A DNA stretch of 64,000 nucleotides, taken from Arthrobacter sp. SPG23 (GTDB taxonomy: Bacteria; Actinomycetota; Actinomycetes; Actinomycetales; Micrococcaceae). The notes under the pieces are model-generated. The model ran no database searches. It saw only the letters and a program-made list of their open reading frames with translations, and was not told the origin of the DNA. The number at the start of each line of letters is the position of its first letter. The first letter of the stretch is position 1. The translations under genes and the position numbers were made by a program. The DNA lies in NCBI RefSeq assembly GCF_000876655.1, contig NZ_JYCN01000022.1, positions 1-64,000 of the forward strand, written 5' to 3'. Below are positions 9,008-17,204 of the stretch, one piece after another.

Positions 9008-10171
9008 CTAGTTGCTGGTGCACGCGGGAAGCCCGGATGTGTCCCCGCCTGAACCAATCACGTTGACGGCTTCCCGCGCCTCAGCCAGGTTCTCGACTTT
9101 GACCACCTGCAACCCGTCCGGAATGTGTCCCACCACTTCGGGGCAGTTGGCCGCCGGCGCCAGGAACACCTCCGCGCCGTCTGCCCTGGCCCCATACATC
9201 TTCTGACCGATCCCGCCGATGGATCCCACGACGCCGTCTGGCGTGATGGTGCCGGTCCCTGCGATGTGTTTGCCTCCGGTCAGGTCCCCCGGAGTGACGG
9301 TGTCGATGATGCCCAGGGCAAACATCATGCCCGCGCTGGGGCCACCCACCTTGTCGAGGGAAATCTTGACGTCGAACGGGAACTTGAATTCGTACTGCAG
9401 CAACACCCCGAGGATGAACTTGCCTGCCGCGTTCTCGGTGGGGGTGATGGTTTCGGTCACCGGCGTGCCGTTCCGGTCGACGACGACGGTTGCCGGCTTT
9501 CCCTGCCCGGCGGCAAGTTCCTCCTGCACTACGCTGAGCGACGTCACGGGCTTGCCGTTCACAGTGTTGAATACATCGCCTGCCTGCAGCTTGCCGGCCG
9601 ACGCCGACCGCTCCGCAAGGTCCGCCACCCGCAGTTTCTGCTCAAAGGGAATATCGAGTTCCTTCAGCGCGGAAGCCGTGGCGTTCTCCTGCGAGGTGGT
9701 CATGGCGACGGCACTCTCCTGCTGGGACTCTTCCTTCGTGACCCCGGTGGGAAAGATGAGCTCTTCCGGATAAACGGCCTTGGACTTGTCCAGCCAGGCC
9801 GAGAAGGCCTCGAAGACGCTGACCGGGCCGTTAGGTCCGCCGTCGACATAAACAGTGGTGAGGTCCAGGTGGCCTTTCGCCGGAAAGGTCTCTCGGCCGG
9901 TCACGCTGATGACCGGCTTGCCGTTGTCATTGGCGAGGGTGTTAAAGGTGGGTCCCGGCGATTCCACGACATAGGGCACGGGAAGGCTCCCGGCGGTGAT
10001 GCCCAGCGCCAGTGCCACCAGCCCTGAGGTCATCATGGCGGCGTAGCGGTTGTCGCCTGTTGCGGCCCGGCGCGGCTTCGTCCTGCGCGAAAGCCTGCCG
10101 CGTGTGGTCCCGCCGCCGCTTCCCGGTTCCGCGGGATCCCCCGGAACCTGCCCACCCTGAGTGATTGTCAA
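9008..10171 (-). CDS. PDZ-domain, Lon-type (S16) serine protease, YlbL-like
   Basis: 387 residues, membrane-anchored. After a basic N-terminus one transmembrane segment (MMTSGLVALALGITAGSLPV) is followed by a PDZ domain (around AGKLQAGDVFNTVNGKPV) and a C-terminal Lon-type proteolytic domain with the Ser-Lys dyad: Ser in GGPSAGMMFALG and Lys in GSIGGIGQKMYGA. YlbL-like proteases work on the outer face of the membrane; a substrate cannot be named. The start is taken as TTG at 10171, 7 nt after GGAGAGG; the upstream in-frame extension has no good start. Confidence 0.9.
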   Translation of the reverse strand: MTITQGGQVPGDPAEPGSGGGTTRGRLSRRTKPRRAATGDNRYAAMMTSGLVALALGITAGSLPVPYVVESPGPTFNTLANDNGKPVISVTGRETFPAKGHLDLTTVYVDGGPNGPVSVFEAFSAWLDKSKAVYPEELIFPTGVTKEESQQESAVAMTTSQENATASALKELDIPFEQKLRVADLAERSASAGKLQAGDVFNTVNGKPVTSLSVVQEELAAGQGKPATVVVDRNGTPVTETITPTENAAGKFILGVLLQYEFKFPFDVKISLDKVGGPSAGMMFALGIIDTVTPGDLTGGKHIAGTGTITPDGVVGSIGGIGQKMYGARADGAEVFLAPAANCPEVVGHIPDGLQVVKVENLAEAREAVNVIGSGGDTSGLPACTSN

Positions 10172-10390
10172 TGAAGGACCTCTCCGTACCTGCGCCCGCG
10201 GACGCGGCACTGTGGCTGAACCGGATCGCGCTAACGGCAGCCTGCAAATATTCCGATGACTAACACTACGCGGTGAGCAGGCGGTGCCGCTCTTTGCCGA
10301 CAGCGAACGGGGCCGGATTCGGCAGACAGCCGCCAACGCACCGGGGTACCGTGAAGGTGATCAACAGTCACACCGACGATCGGCGGGATC

Positions 10391-11839
10391 ATGACCTCCA
10401 ACCCACTCAATCCGTCCAATGGCGACGACGACACCCCCAAGGATCCGCTTGCGGAAATGCTGCAGAACCTCATGGGTGGCAAGGGCATGGGTGACATAGA
10501 CCCCGCTGAACTGGCCAAGGCTGCAGGCCTTCCCGACGATCCGAACCTGCTTGCCCAGATGTTCTCGCAGGTGCAGGCCATGATGAGCGCGCCCTCCGAG
10601 GGGCCCGTCAACTGGCAGCTTGCCCACGACAATGCGCGGCGGGTGGCAGCGAGCGGCTCCGACCCATCTGTCACGGCGCAACAGTCGCGTGAGGTCGATG
10701 AGGCACTCCGCCTGGCCGAGCTCTGGCTTGACCAGGTCACGGACCTCCCCGCCACAGGCCTGATCGGCCGGGCGTGGTCCCGGGCCGAATGGGTCGAGGA
10801 AACCCTTGGCACGTGGAAGCGGCTCACCGAACCGGTGGCGAACAGCATCGCCAACGCGCTGTCCGCCGCCATGACGGAGCAGATGCCCGAAGAAATGAAG
10901 TCCATGATGGGCGGCGCTTCATCCATGCTGCAGAACATGGGCGGTGCCATCTTCGGCATGCAGCTCGGCCAGGCCATCGGTGCCCTGTCTGCGGAAGTAG
11001 TGAGTTCAACGGACATCGGTGTACCGCTGGCAGATCTTGAAATGGCCCTCCTCCCGGCCAACGTGGCCAAATTCGGCGAAGGCCTGAGCCTGCCTGAAAA
11101 CGACATCCGGCTTTTCCTTGCCGTGCGGGAAGCCGCGCACGCCCGGCTCTTCGTCCAGGTGCCCTGGCTCCGTGGCCACCTCCTGGGGGCCATCGAGGCC
11201 TACGCCCGCGGCATCCACATTGACACGTCCAAGATCGAGGAACTGGCCCGGGAGATCGACCCCGGCAACCCCGAAGGCATCCAGGAGGCATTGTCCCAGG
11301 GCGTGTTCATGCCCCAGCGGACCCCCGCCCAGGAACAGGCACTGGAGAAACTCGAAACGGCGCTGGCGCTGGTTGAAGGCTGGGTGGACGAACTGACCGC
11401 AGCGGCCACGGAGAAGTTCCTGCCCTCGGCATCGGCACTGCGTGAGACAGTCCGGCGGCGCCGTGCCACCGGCGGCCCCGCAGAGCACGCCTTCTCATCC
11501 CTGGTGGGACTGGAGCTGCGTCCCCGCCGCCTCCGCGAGGCCGCAGCCCTCTGGGCTTCCCTCAAGGAAGAACGCGGCACCGAAGGCCGGGACGCCATCT
11601 GGCAGCACCCGGACCTCCTGCCCACCGGCGAGGACCTGGACGACCCCCAGGGGTTCAGTGCACGGCGCAAGCTCGCCGAAGCGAGCGACACGGAGGTGGA
11701 CGACGCCCTGCAGAAACTGCTGAACGGCGGATTCGACGAACCGGGCGCGGACGATGCCGTTTCCGACGATAACAACGACGGCCCCGGCACGGACAAGGGC
11801 GGTTCCGGCAAGGACGACGGCGGCACGCCCCAGGCCTGA
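10391..11839 (+). CDS. Zincin_2 (DUF2342) family putative zinc-dependent metalloprotease
   Basis: 482 residues, cytosolic. N-terminal 60 residues are Asp/Asn/Met-rich and include a Gly-Met stretch; the conserved core has TDLPATGLIGRAWSRAEWVE, a Gly-rich helix GGAIFGMQLGQAIGALS, and EAAHARLFVQVPWLRGHL, the family's His-containing segment. Families of this type are annotated as putative hydrolases or zinc metalloproteases, also seen near coenzyme F420 genes; no activity is established here. The tail after residue 450 is Asp/Gly-rich. Divergent from the PDZ protease and convergent with the M48-like gene. Confidence 0.85.
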   Translation: MTSNPLNPSNGDDDTPKDPLAEMLQNLMGGKGMGDIDPAELAKAAGLPDDPNLLAQMFSQVQAMMSAPSEGPVNWQLAHDNARRVAASGSDPSVTAQQSREVDEALRLAELWLDQVTDLPATGLIGRAWSRAEWVEETLGTWKRLTEPVANSIANALSAAMTEQMPEEMKSMMGGASSMLQNMGGAIFGMQLGQAIGALSAEVVSSTDIGVPLADLEMALLPANVAKFGEGLSLPENDIRLFLAVREAAHARLFVQVPWLRGHLLGAIEAYARGIHIDTSKIEELAREIDPGNPEGIQEALSQGVFMPQRTPAQEQALEKLETALALVEGWVDELTAAATEKFLPSASALRETVRRRRATGGPAEHAFSSLVGLELRPRRLREAAALWASLKEERGTEGRDAIWQHPDLLPTGEDLDDPQGFSARRKLAEASDTEVDDALQKLLNGGFDEPGADDAVSDDNNDGPGTDKGGSGKDDGGTPQA

Positions 11840-11855
11840 CCTGCCGGCTGTGCGG

Positions 11856-12497
11856 TCAGTTGGCTCCGGGCACTGACGGAACGCTGGTTCCGTCAGTGCC
11901 TGTGCTTTCTCCGTCAACGTCCGGTGCCATTCCACGGGACGTGGCGAACGCTACGCCCTCAAGGAACGCCTTCGCCCGCTGGGTTTCGGGGTAGGCCTCC
12001 AGGAGGCGCCAAAAGGCGGCGTTGTGTCCGGCGACGAGCAGATGCGCCAGTTCGTGCAGCAGCACGTAGTCGATCACCCATTGCGGCATGGGCCGCAGCT
12101 TGTCCGAAAGCCGGATGGTTCCGTCCGCGGGTGTGGCCGAACCCCAGCGGGAGTTCTGGTTGCTGACCCAGCGCACGGACGTCGGCACGGAACGGCCTCC
12201 CAGGTACTTGGCCGACAGTTCGGTTGCGTGCGCGGCCAGAGCCGCGTCCGTGGCCGGCCTGCGTTGTCCTGCCCCGCGCGACCGCCGGACTCCCTGCAGC
12301 CGGAGTTTCTCCAGCATCCGGTGGACCCATTCGCTTTCCTGTGCCTTGCTGAAATGCGCCGGGATGGCCACCACGGCCGTGCCGTTCTCCCAGAACGCGG
12401 CCACGGTCCGGCGACGGCGGGCGGAGCGGCGGACCACCACCGGGGCGCCGTCGGATGTGGTCAAGGGAACCGCTCCAGGCTGCGCGCGCCCGGCCAT
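11856..12497 (-). CDS. M48-like (YgjP/DUF45) zinc metallopeptidase
   Basis: 213 residues. Core has NQNSRWGSATPADGTIRLSD and the zinc motif HELAHLLVAGHNAAFW (HExxH plus third His), the signature of YgjP-type SprT-like/M48 peptidases. Start ATG at 12497 shares its A with the TGA of the upstream helicase gene (TGATG), so it is translationally coupled to UvrD2. The last ~15 codons contain a perfect 14-bp inverted repeat that probably also acts as the terminator. Substrate unknown. Confidence 0.88.
   Translation of the reverse strand: MAGRAQPGAVPLTTSDGAPVVVRRSARRRRTVAAFWENGTAVVAIPAHFSKAQESEWVHRMLEKLRLQGVRRSRGAGQRRPATDAALAAHATELSAKYLGGRSVPTSVRWVSNQNSRWGSATPADGTIRLSDKLRPMPQWVIDYVLLHELAHLLVAGHNAAFWRLLEAYPETQRAKAFLEGVAFATSRGMAPDVDGESTGTDGTSVPSVPGAN
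11869..11900. terminator. Hairpin inside the 3' end of the M48-like gene
   Basis: 14-bp perfect stem (11869-11882 with 11887-11900), tetraloop GCTG, T-rich on the plus-strand side (TGTGCTTTCT). It sits between convergent genes but inside the coding region, encoding GTDGTSVPSVP. Confidence 0.7.
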
Positions 12498-14671
12498 CAG
12501 GCGCTGCCGCTTTCTGTTAGGACTCCCAGCACGGCTTCGCCATACTTCTCCAGCTTCGAGGGACCGATTCCCGCCAGCTGGGACAATTCTTCGAGGGACG
12601 CCGGCCGCGCCTCCGCAATCGCCGTCAGCGTCGCATCGGTAAAGACCACGAACGCCGGAACGTCGGCGGCAAGGGCCACGTCCTTCCGCCACTGGCGCAG
12701 CGCGTCGAAGGTCTGTTCCTCATAGCTGGGCGGGCACTGGCTGCAGCGGCCCACTTTGCGTTCCGCGCCGGTGGACAGCATGCTCCCGCAGACCCGGCAC
12801 ATGGCAGGTGCTGCCGCCTTCCGCCGCGGGGCGGGGCCCTTGCCGCGCGCCGTCGAACTGGCCACTGAGTCCGGCCGAAGGCCGTCCAGGAAGCGGGACG
12901 GTTTCCGGTTGGCCCTACCGCCGGGGGTCCGGGCCAACGACCAGGACAGCGACAGATGCTCGCGCGCCCGGGTGATGCCCACATAGAGCAGCCGGCGCTC
13001 TTCGTCCACATCCTCCGGGGAGTCGGCGAATGAAATCGGCATGAGTCCTTCGCAGAGCCCCACGAGGAAGACGGCATCCCATTCGAGCCCCTTGGCGGCG
13101 TGCAGTGACGCCAGAGTCACCCCTTGCACGGTGGGGGCATGCTGGGCAAGGGAACGTTCCTGCAGTTCGTTGACAAAATCCGAGAGGCTGAATTGCGGGC
13201 CGCGGCTCACCACCAGCTCATCCGCCAGTGCAACCAGCGCGGCCAGCGATTCCCAGCGTTCCCGCAGGGCTCCGCCGTTGTGCGGGGCGGACTCCGTGTA
13301 GCCCAGGGATGCCACGATGTCCCGGACCAGCTGGCCCAGGGGCTCGGGCTCCGCGGTCTCCGCAGCCGCCCGGGTGGCAGCCCTGAGCTGCAGGATGGCG
13401 TCCCGGACTTCCTTGCGGGCGAAGAACCGCTCTCCGCCGCGCAGCTGATAGCCGATTCCGGCGGAAGCCAAAGCCTGTTCATAGGCCTCGGACTGCCCGT
13501 TGGTGCGGAACAGTACGGCGATCTCGCTTGCCGGCGTGCCGGCGTCGAGCAGTTCGCGGATCTTGATCGCAACGGTGGCGGCCTCGGCTTCGTCGTCCGC
13601 GCACTCGGTGAACTGCGGGGGCGGTCCGGGCTGCCGTTGTGCGACCAGTTTGAGCGGCGCCGCCCAGGCGGCATCCGCCACCGGGCCGCCGCTGCGCCGC
13701 CCCGCGAGCAGGTCATTGGCTAGCTTGACCACCTGGGGCGTGGAGCGGTAGTCCCGGATCAGCTTGACCACATTGGCGCCGGGGTACATGGCCTTGAAAC
13801 CGAGCAGGTGTTTGGGTGAGGCGCCGGTAAACGAGTAGATGGTCTGGCTGGCATCACCCACGACGCACAGCTCGTCACGTCCTCCCAGCCAGAGTTCCAG
13901 GAGCCGTTGCTGCAACGGCGAGACGTCCTGGTATTCATCCACCACGAAGTGGCGGTACTGCTCGCGGACAGTGGCTGCCACCTTCGGGTCCTCCTGCAGG
14001 ATCCCGACAGTGATCAGCAGTACGTCCTCAAAGTCGATGACATTGCGGTCCGTCTTGACGTCCTCGTACGACTGGAACACCCGCGCCACGGCTGTCAGGT
14101 CGAACCCGCCGGGGTTGCCGCGGTCCTGCGCATTCTCCAGGTAGTTCGCCGGCGTCAGCATGGACACCTTGGCCCACTCGATCTCCGAGGCGAGATCCCG
14201 GATGGAGGCGCGGTCCGTGCTGAGCCGCAGGCGGCGGGCAGCTTCGGCGATCATCTGCGCCTTGTGGTCGAGGAGATTCGGCAGCGCGCCGCCAACGGCC
14301 TGCGGCCAGAAAAATTGCAGCTGCCTCAGCGCGGCGGCGTGGAACGTCCTCGCCTGGACGTTGCCGACCCCCAGGTCGCGGAGCCTGCTCCGCATTTCCG
14401 CGGCCGCCCGCGCGGTGAAGGTCACGGCCAACAGCCGCTGCGGGCTGTAGACGCCCGAGTGCACGCCATAGGCAATCCGGTGGGTGATGGCACGGGTCTT
14501 GCCGGTGCCTGCGCCCGCGAGCACGCACAGGGGTCCGTTCAGCGTGCTCGCTACCTCGCGCTGTTCGTCGTCCAATCCGCCGAGAATGCGGTCTTCCAGG
14601 GACCGGCTGTCCAGCGGGGCGGCCTCGGGGGACGCGACGTCGCCGGTTCGTTCAAAATTGTCAGTTGTCAC
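12497..14671 (-). CDS. uvrD2: UvrD2-type ATP-dependent DNA helicase with HRDC domain
   Basis: 724 residues, SF1A 3'-5' helicase. Motifs: Walker A LAGAGTGKTRAITHR, motif II VDEYQDVSPLQQ, motif III GDASQTIYSFTGA, motif V/VI VTLASLHAAKGLEWD and YVGITRAREHLSL. After the motor is a tetracysteine zinc module (CRVCGS...CSQC) and a C-terminal HRDC domain (FDALRQWRKDVALAADVPAF...). This is the actinobacterial UvrD2 layout. Start is GTG at 14671 with only a weak Shine-Dalgarno. Downstream M48-like gene overlaps by one base. Confidence 0.93.
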   Translation of the reverse strand: MTTDNFERTGDVASPEAAPLDSRSLEDRILGGLDDEQREVASTLNGPLCVLAGAGTGKTRAITHRIAYGVHSGVYSPQRLLAVTFTARAAAEMRSRLRDLGVGNVQARTFHAAALRQLQFFWPQAVGGALPNLLDHKAQMIAEAARRLRLSTDRASIRDLASEIEWAKVSMLTPANYLENAQDRGNPGGFDLTAVARVFQSYEDVKTDRNVIDFEDVLLITVGILQEDPKVAATVREQYRHFVVDEYQDVSPLQQRLLELWLGGRDELCVVGDASQTIYSFTGASPKHLLGFKAMYPGANVVKLIRDYRSTPQVVKLANDLLAGRRSGGPVADAAWAAPLKLVAQRQPGPPPQFTECADDEAEAATVAIKIRELLDAGTPASEIAVLFRTNGQSEAYEQALASAGIGYQLRGGERFFARKEVRDAILQLRAATRAAAETAEPEPLGQLVRDIVASLGYTESAPHNGGALRERWESLAALVALADELVVSRGPQFSLSDFVNELQERSLAQHAPTVQGVTLASLHAAKGLEWDAVFLVGLCEGLMPISFADSPEDVDEERRLLYVGITRAREHLSLSWSLARTPGGRANRKPSRFLDGLRPDSVASSTARGKGPAPRRKAAAPAMCRVCGSMLSTGAERKVGRCSQCPPSYEEQTFDALRQWRKDVALAADVPAFVVFTDATLTAIAEARPASLEELSQLAGIGPSKLEKYGEAVLGVLTESGSA

Positions 14672-14739
14672 TTGTTGCTCATGTCACTTGGTGCTCGGTG
14701 GATCGGTGGTGTCAGTCGGCGGGGCTTTGTGCAGTGGAG

Positions 14740-15816
14740 TCATTCGTCCGCGGGGCGGTCCTGGATAACGCCGCCGTACCAGTGCTCAATCAGGGAACGG
14801 GCAATGGACAGCCGGCTGGAAATGACGATCTCCCCGCTCAGCACAGCGGCCTGGAGTTCAGCGCGGCTGAACCAGCGCGCCCGGGTGACCTCCACGCCGT
14901 CGGGCGTTGCCTCGGTGTCCGGCGTCCTGGCCGTGAACCCCAGCATCAGGGAGGCGGGAAAGGGCCAGGACTGCGAACCAAGGTACTGTGCGGCCGTGAT
15001 CCGGACACCCACTTCCTCCTGGATTTCACGGACCACCGCCTGCTCGAGGGACTCGCCCGGCTCCACGAATCCGGCCAGGGTGGAATAGTTCTTCGCATCG
15101 AGGGGTCCGCCGCCGCCCAGCAGGAGCCGGTCATCCGGGCCGACCACCGTCACAATGATGGCAGGATCCGTGCGCGGGTAGTGTTCGGAATTGTCGGCAG
15201 GACACCGCCGGACCCACCCCCCGGCTTCCACGAGCGTCGCCGCGCCGCACCGCGGGCAGTGAACGTGCGTTGCATGCCAGTTGGCGATGGCACTCGCTTC
15301 GATGAACAGTGCGGTGTCGGTGGGATCCAGGCGGGCAGCCACTTCCCGGAACCCCGTCCACACGGCGTCCGGCGGTATCCCGGCGATCCCGCGTTCAAAC
15401 TGTTCCGCCCTGACCTCAAACGGCTCCGGCAGGACAAAAAGGACGATTTCCGTACCTTCGTCCAGGTGCGAACCGGCGAGGGTGGAACCGAGGTAGATGG
15501 TCATCGACGGCGGCGATCCGGCCTCGGCCAGGCTCTGCGCGAGCACGGCGGCGTCCGTCAACAGGAGGCTGTCGCCGCGGACCAAAGCCTGGCGGTGCGA
15601 GAGGACCATGGCCAGCGCCCGTCCTGAGCTGACCACGGAGTCAACCATGCCCGGTTTCATCCTGGCGCCCGATCCCCTGTCAATGAGGGCAGGACGGACC
15701 GGGAGGACTGTATCCATGAGGTGGTTCGCCGGAAGCCGCGTCAACGGCGGCGTACCGCCCCGGGACGCATTTTCTGTTAACTGGTTTTTGGATGCCGGGG
15801 ACTCCGCAAGACTCAT
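14740..15816 (-). CDS. nudC: NAD(+) diphosphatase (NudC)
   Basis: 358 residues. Nudix hydrolase that splits NAD(H) to NMN and AMP and in characterised cases removes NAD caps from RNA. Seen: zinc ribbon CPRCGAATLVEAGG..RRC, Nudix box GFVEPGESLEQAVVREIQEEVG, and the NudC-specific SQSWPFPAS (canonical SQPWPFPxS, one change). Two starts compete, ATG at 15816 (GGTGGG close upstream) and ATG at 15852 (GGAG 3 nt upstream); the shorter is chosen with modest confidence. Lies between uvrD2 and the APH gene. Confidence 0.93.
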   Translation of the reverse strand: MSLAESPASKNQLTENASRGGTPPLTRLPANHLMDTVLPVRPALIDRGSGARMKPGMVDSVVSSGRALAMVLSHRQALVRGDSLLLTDAAVLAQSLAEAGSPPSMTIYLGSTLAGSHLDEGTEIVLFVLPEPFEVRAEQFERGIAGIPPDAVWTGFREVAARLDPTDTALFIEASAIANWHATHVHCPRCGAATLVEAGGWVRRCPADNSEHYPRTDPAIIVTVVGPDDRLLLGGGGPLDAKNYSTLAGFVEPGESLEQAVVREIQEEVGVRITAAQYLGSQSWPFPASLMLGFTARTPDTEATPDGVEVTRARWFSRAELQAAVLSGEIVISSRLSIARSLIEHWYGGVIQDRPADE

Positions 15817-15980
15817 GTACCCACCGTACTGACTCCGGCTGACAATTGACATTTGCTCCGGCCGCTACAGCCGCGCGGGGAAGCGATCCCGGTGCTGCTT
15901 CGGCAAGGGAAATCGTCACGATCTGGAGACTCGCCGTAGTACATCGCCATGTTGGGCGCCAGTCAATCTACCGTGGATGG

Positions 15981-17204
15981 GTGAGAAGAAAACCGATCGA
16001 ACTGGCAGCTGTAGCAACCGCGGCAGTCCCCGGACTGACGCCCACCGCCGTGAGTTCCGCCCCCGACGATCCGGCGGACTTCGATTCGGCCCTTCTCCTG
16101 GACTCCGAGGGGAAGCAGTGGCGGGTACGTTCGCCGCGCCACGCGGAGGCCAGCGCCCGGCTGGAAACGGAGTTCATGGTCCTCCGCGCGTTTGCCCCGG
16201 GAATCAGGGCCGAACTGCCCTTTCTGATGCCCACGGTGGCCGGCACCGTGCGGCAGGGAGCACTCAGCACCTTTGTGTACTCGCATCTGGCGGGCACCAC
16301 CCGCAGCGTCGAAGAGCTGACTGCAGGACCGGAAGGCCTCGCTCGGGAGGTGGGCGCGGCGCTGGCTGCGATCCATGACCTGCCGCGGACTTTGGTCAGC
16401 AACGCCGACCTCCCCAGCTACACACCCAACGAGTTCAGGCAGCGCAGGCTCAATGAACTCGACCAGGCCGCGACCACGGGGAAGATCCCTCCCGTGCTGC
16501 TGCGCCGCTGGGAACATGCTCTGGAGGACGTGTCCCTGTGGCGCTTCAATCCCTGCGTGGTCCATGGCGACCTGCACGAGGACAACATCCTGGTTGACGG
16601 CCAGCGCGTGACGGCTGTGACCGGGTGGACCGACTTGCGCATTGGCGATCCCGCCGACGACATGGCCTGGCTGGTCGCTTCCAATGAACAGGGCTTCGTG
16701 GACGCCGTGTTGCGTCACTACACGTCGAGCCGCAGGGATGCACCCGACGCCCACCTGCTGCGCCGCGCCGCGCTCTCAGCCGAGTTCGCGCTGGCCCAGT
16801 ACCTGGTCAAGGGGCTGGCTGCCGGAGACCAGTCCATGATCGGCGAAGCCGAAGAAATGCTGGCATCGCTGGCCGAGGACATCACTGAGCACGGCGGACA
16901 GCCTATCAGCGTGGAACCTTTGCCGCAGTCCGTCCCGGCCGTCCACGTTGAACCCGTGCCGCTGGACGAGCCGTCCAGTGCGGCCGCCATGCCCTCGGTG
17001 CACGTGACGCCCATCCCGGTTGAACAGCCGGCTGATCAGGCCGCCGAAAAGGCCGCCGGATCTGATGCCTCCGCTCCGGCAGCAAACGTCAGCGAAGCGG
17101 GCCAGGCGGCCGGCGGAGCAGGGGAAACCTTTCCCCCGGCCCCGCCTGCAGCCGATGACACGTCCACCGCAGCCCTCAAGATTGTGGACGCGAAGTCCCA
17201 CTAG
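15981..17204 (+). CDS. APH-fold phosphotransferase family protein, possibly inactive
   Basis: 407 residues. Residues 1-300 have the aminoglycoside-phosphotransferase kinase-like fold: catalytic loop CVVHGDLHEDNILVD intact, and a TDLRIGDPADDMAWL segment. The preceding metal-binding position, usually Asp in VIDW or IDFG, reads TGW here, so the DFG-like Asp seems lost. The last ~110 residues are Ala/Pro/Glu-rich low complexity with repeated V.P.P blocks. GTG at 15981 is taken as start because the conserved RKPIELAAVATAAVPGLTP begins there; ribosome-binding signal is weak. Natural substrate unknown; a resistance role should not be assumed. Its 3' end overlaps the convergent adnB gene by 29 bp. 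Confidence 0.8.
   Translation: MRRKPIELAAVATAAVPGLTPTAVSSAPDDPADFDSALLLDSEGKQWRVRSPRHAEASARLETEFMVLRAFAPGIRAELPFLMPTVAGTVRQGALSTFVYSHLAGTTRSVEELTAGPEGLAREVGAALAAIHDLPRTLVSNADLPSYTPNEFRQRRLNELDQAATTGKIPPVLLRRWEHALEDVSLWRFNPCVVHGDLHEDNILVDGQRVTAVTGWTDLRIGDPADDMAWLVASNEQGFVDAVLRHYTSSRRDAPDAHLLRRAALSAEFALAQYLVKGLAAGDQSMIGEAEEMLASLAEDITEHGGQPISVEPLPQSVPAVHVEPVPLDEPSSAAAMPSVHVTPIPVEQPADQAAEKAAGSDASAPAANVSEAGQAAGGAGETFPPAPPAADDTSTAALKIVDAKSH

Noticed and set aside
13907..15088. 393-codon plus-strand open frame
   Set aside because: Antisense to uvrD2 and nudC, with no recognisable domain.
15981..17204. Aminoglycoside or macrolide resistance gene
   Set aside because: APH fold is visible, but the metal-binding Asp is altered and the chromosomal context is conserved housekeeping, so no resistance call is justified.
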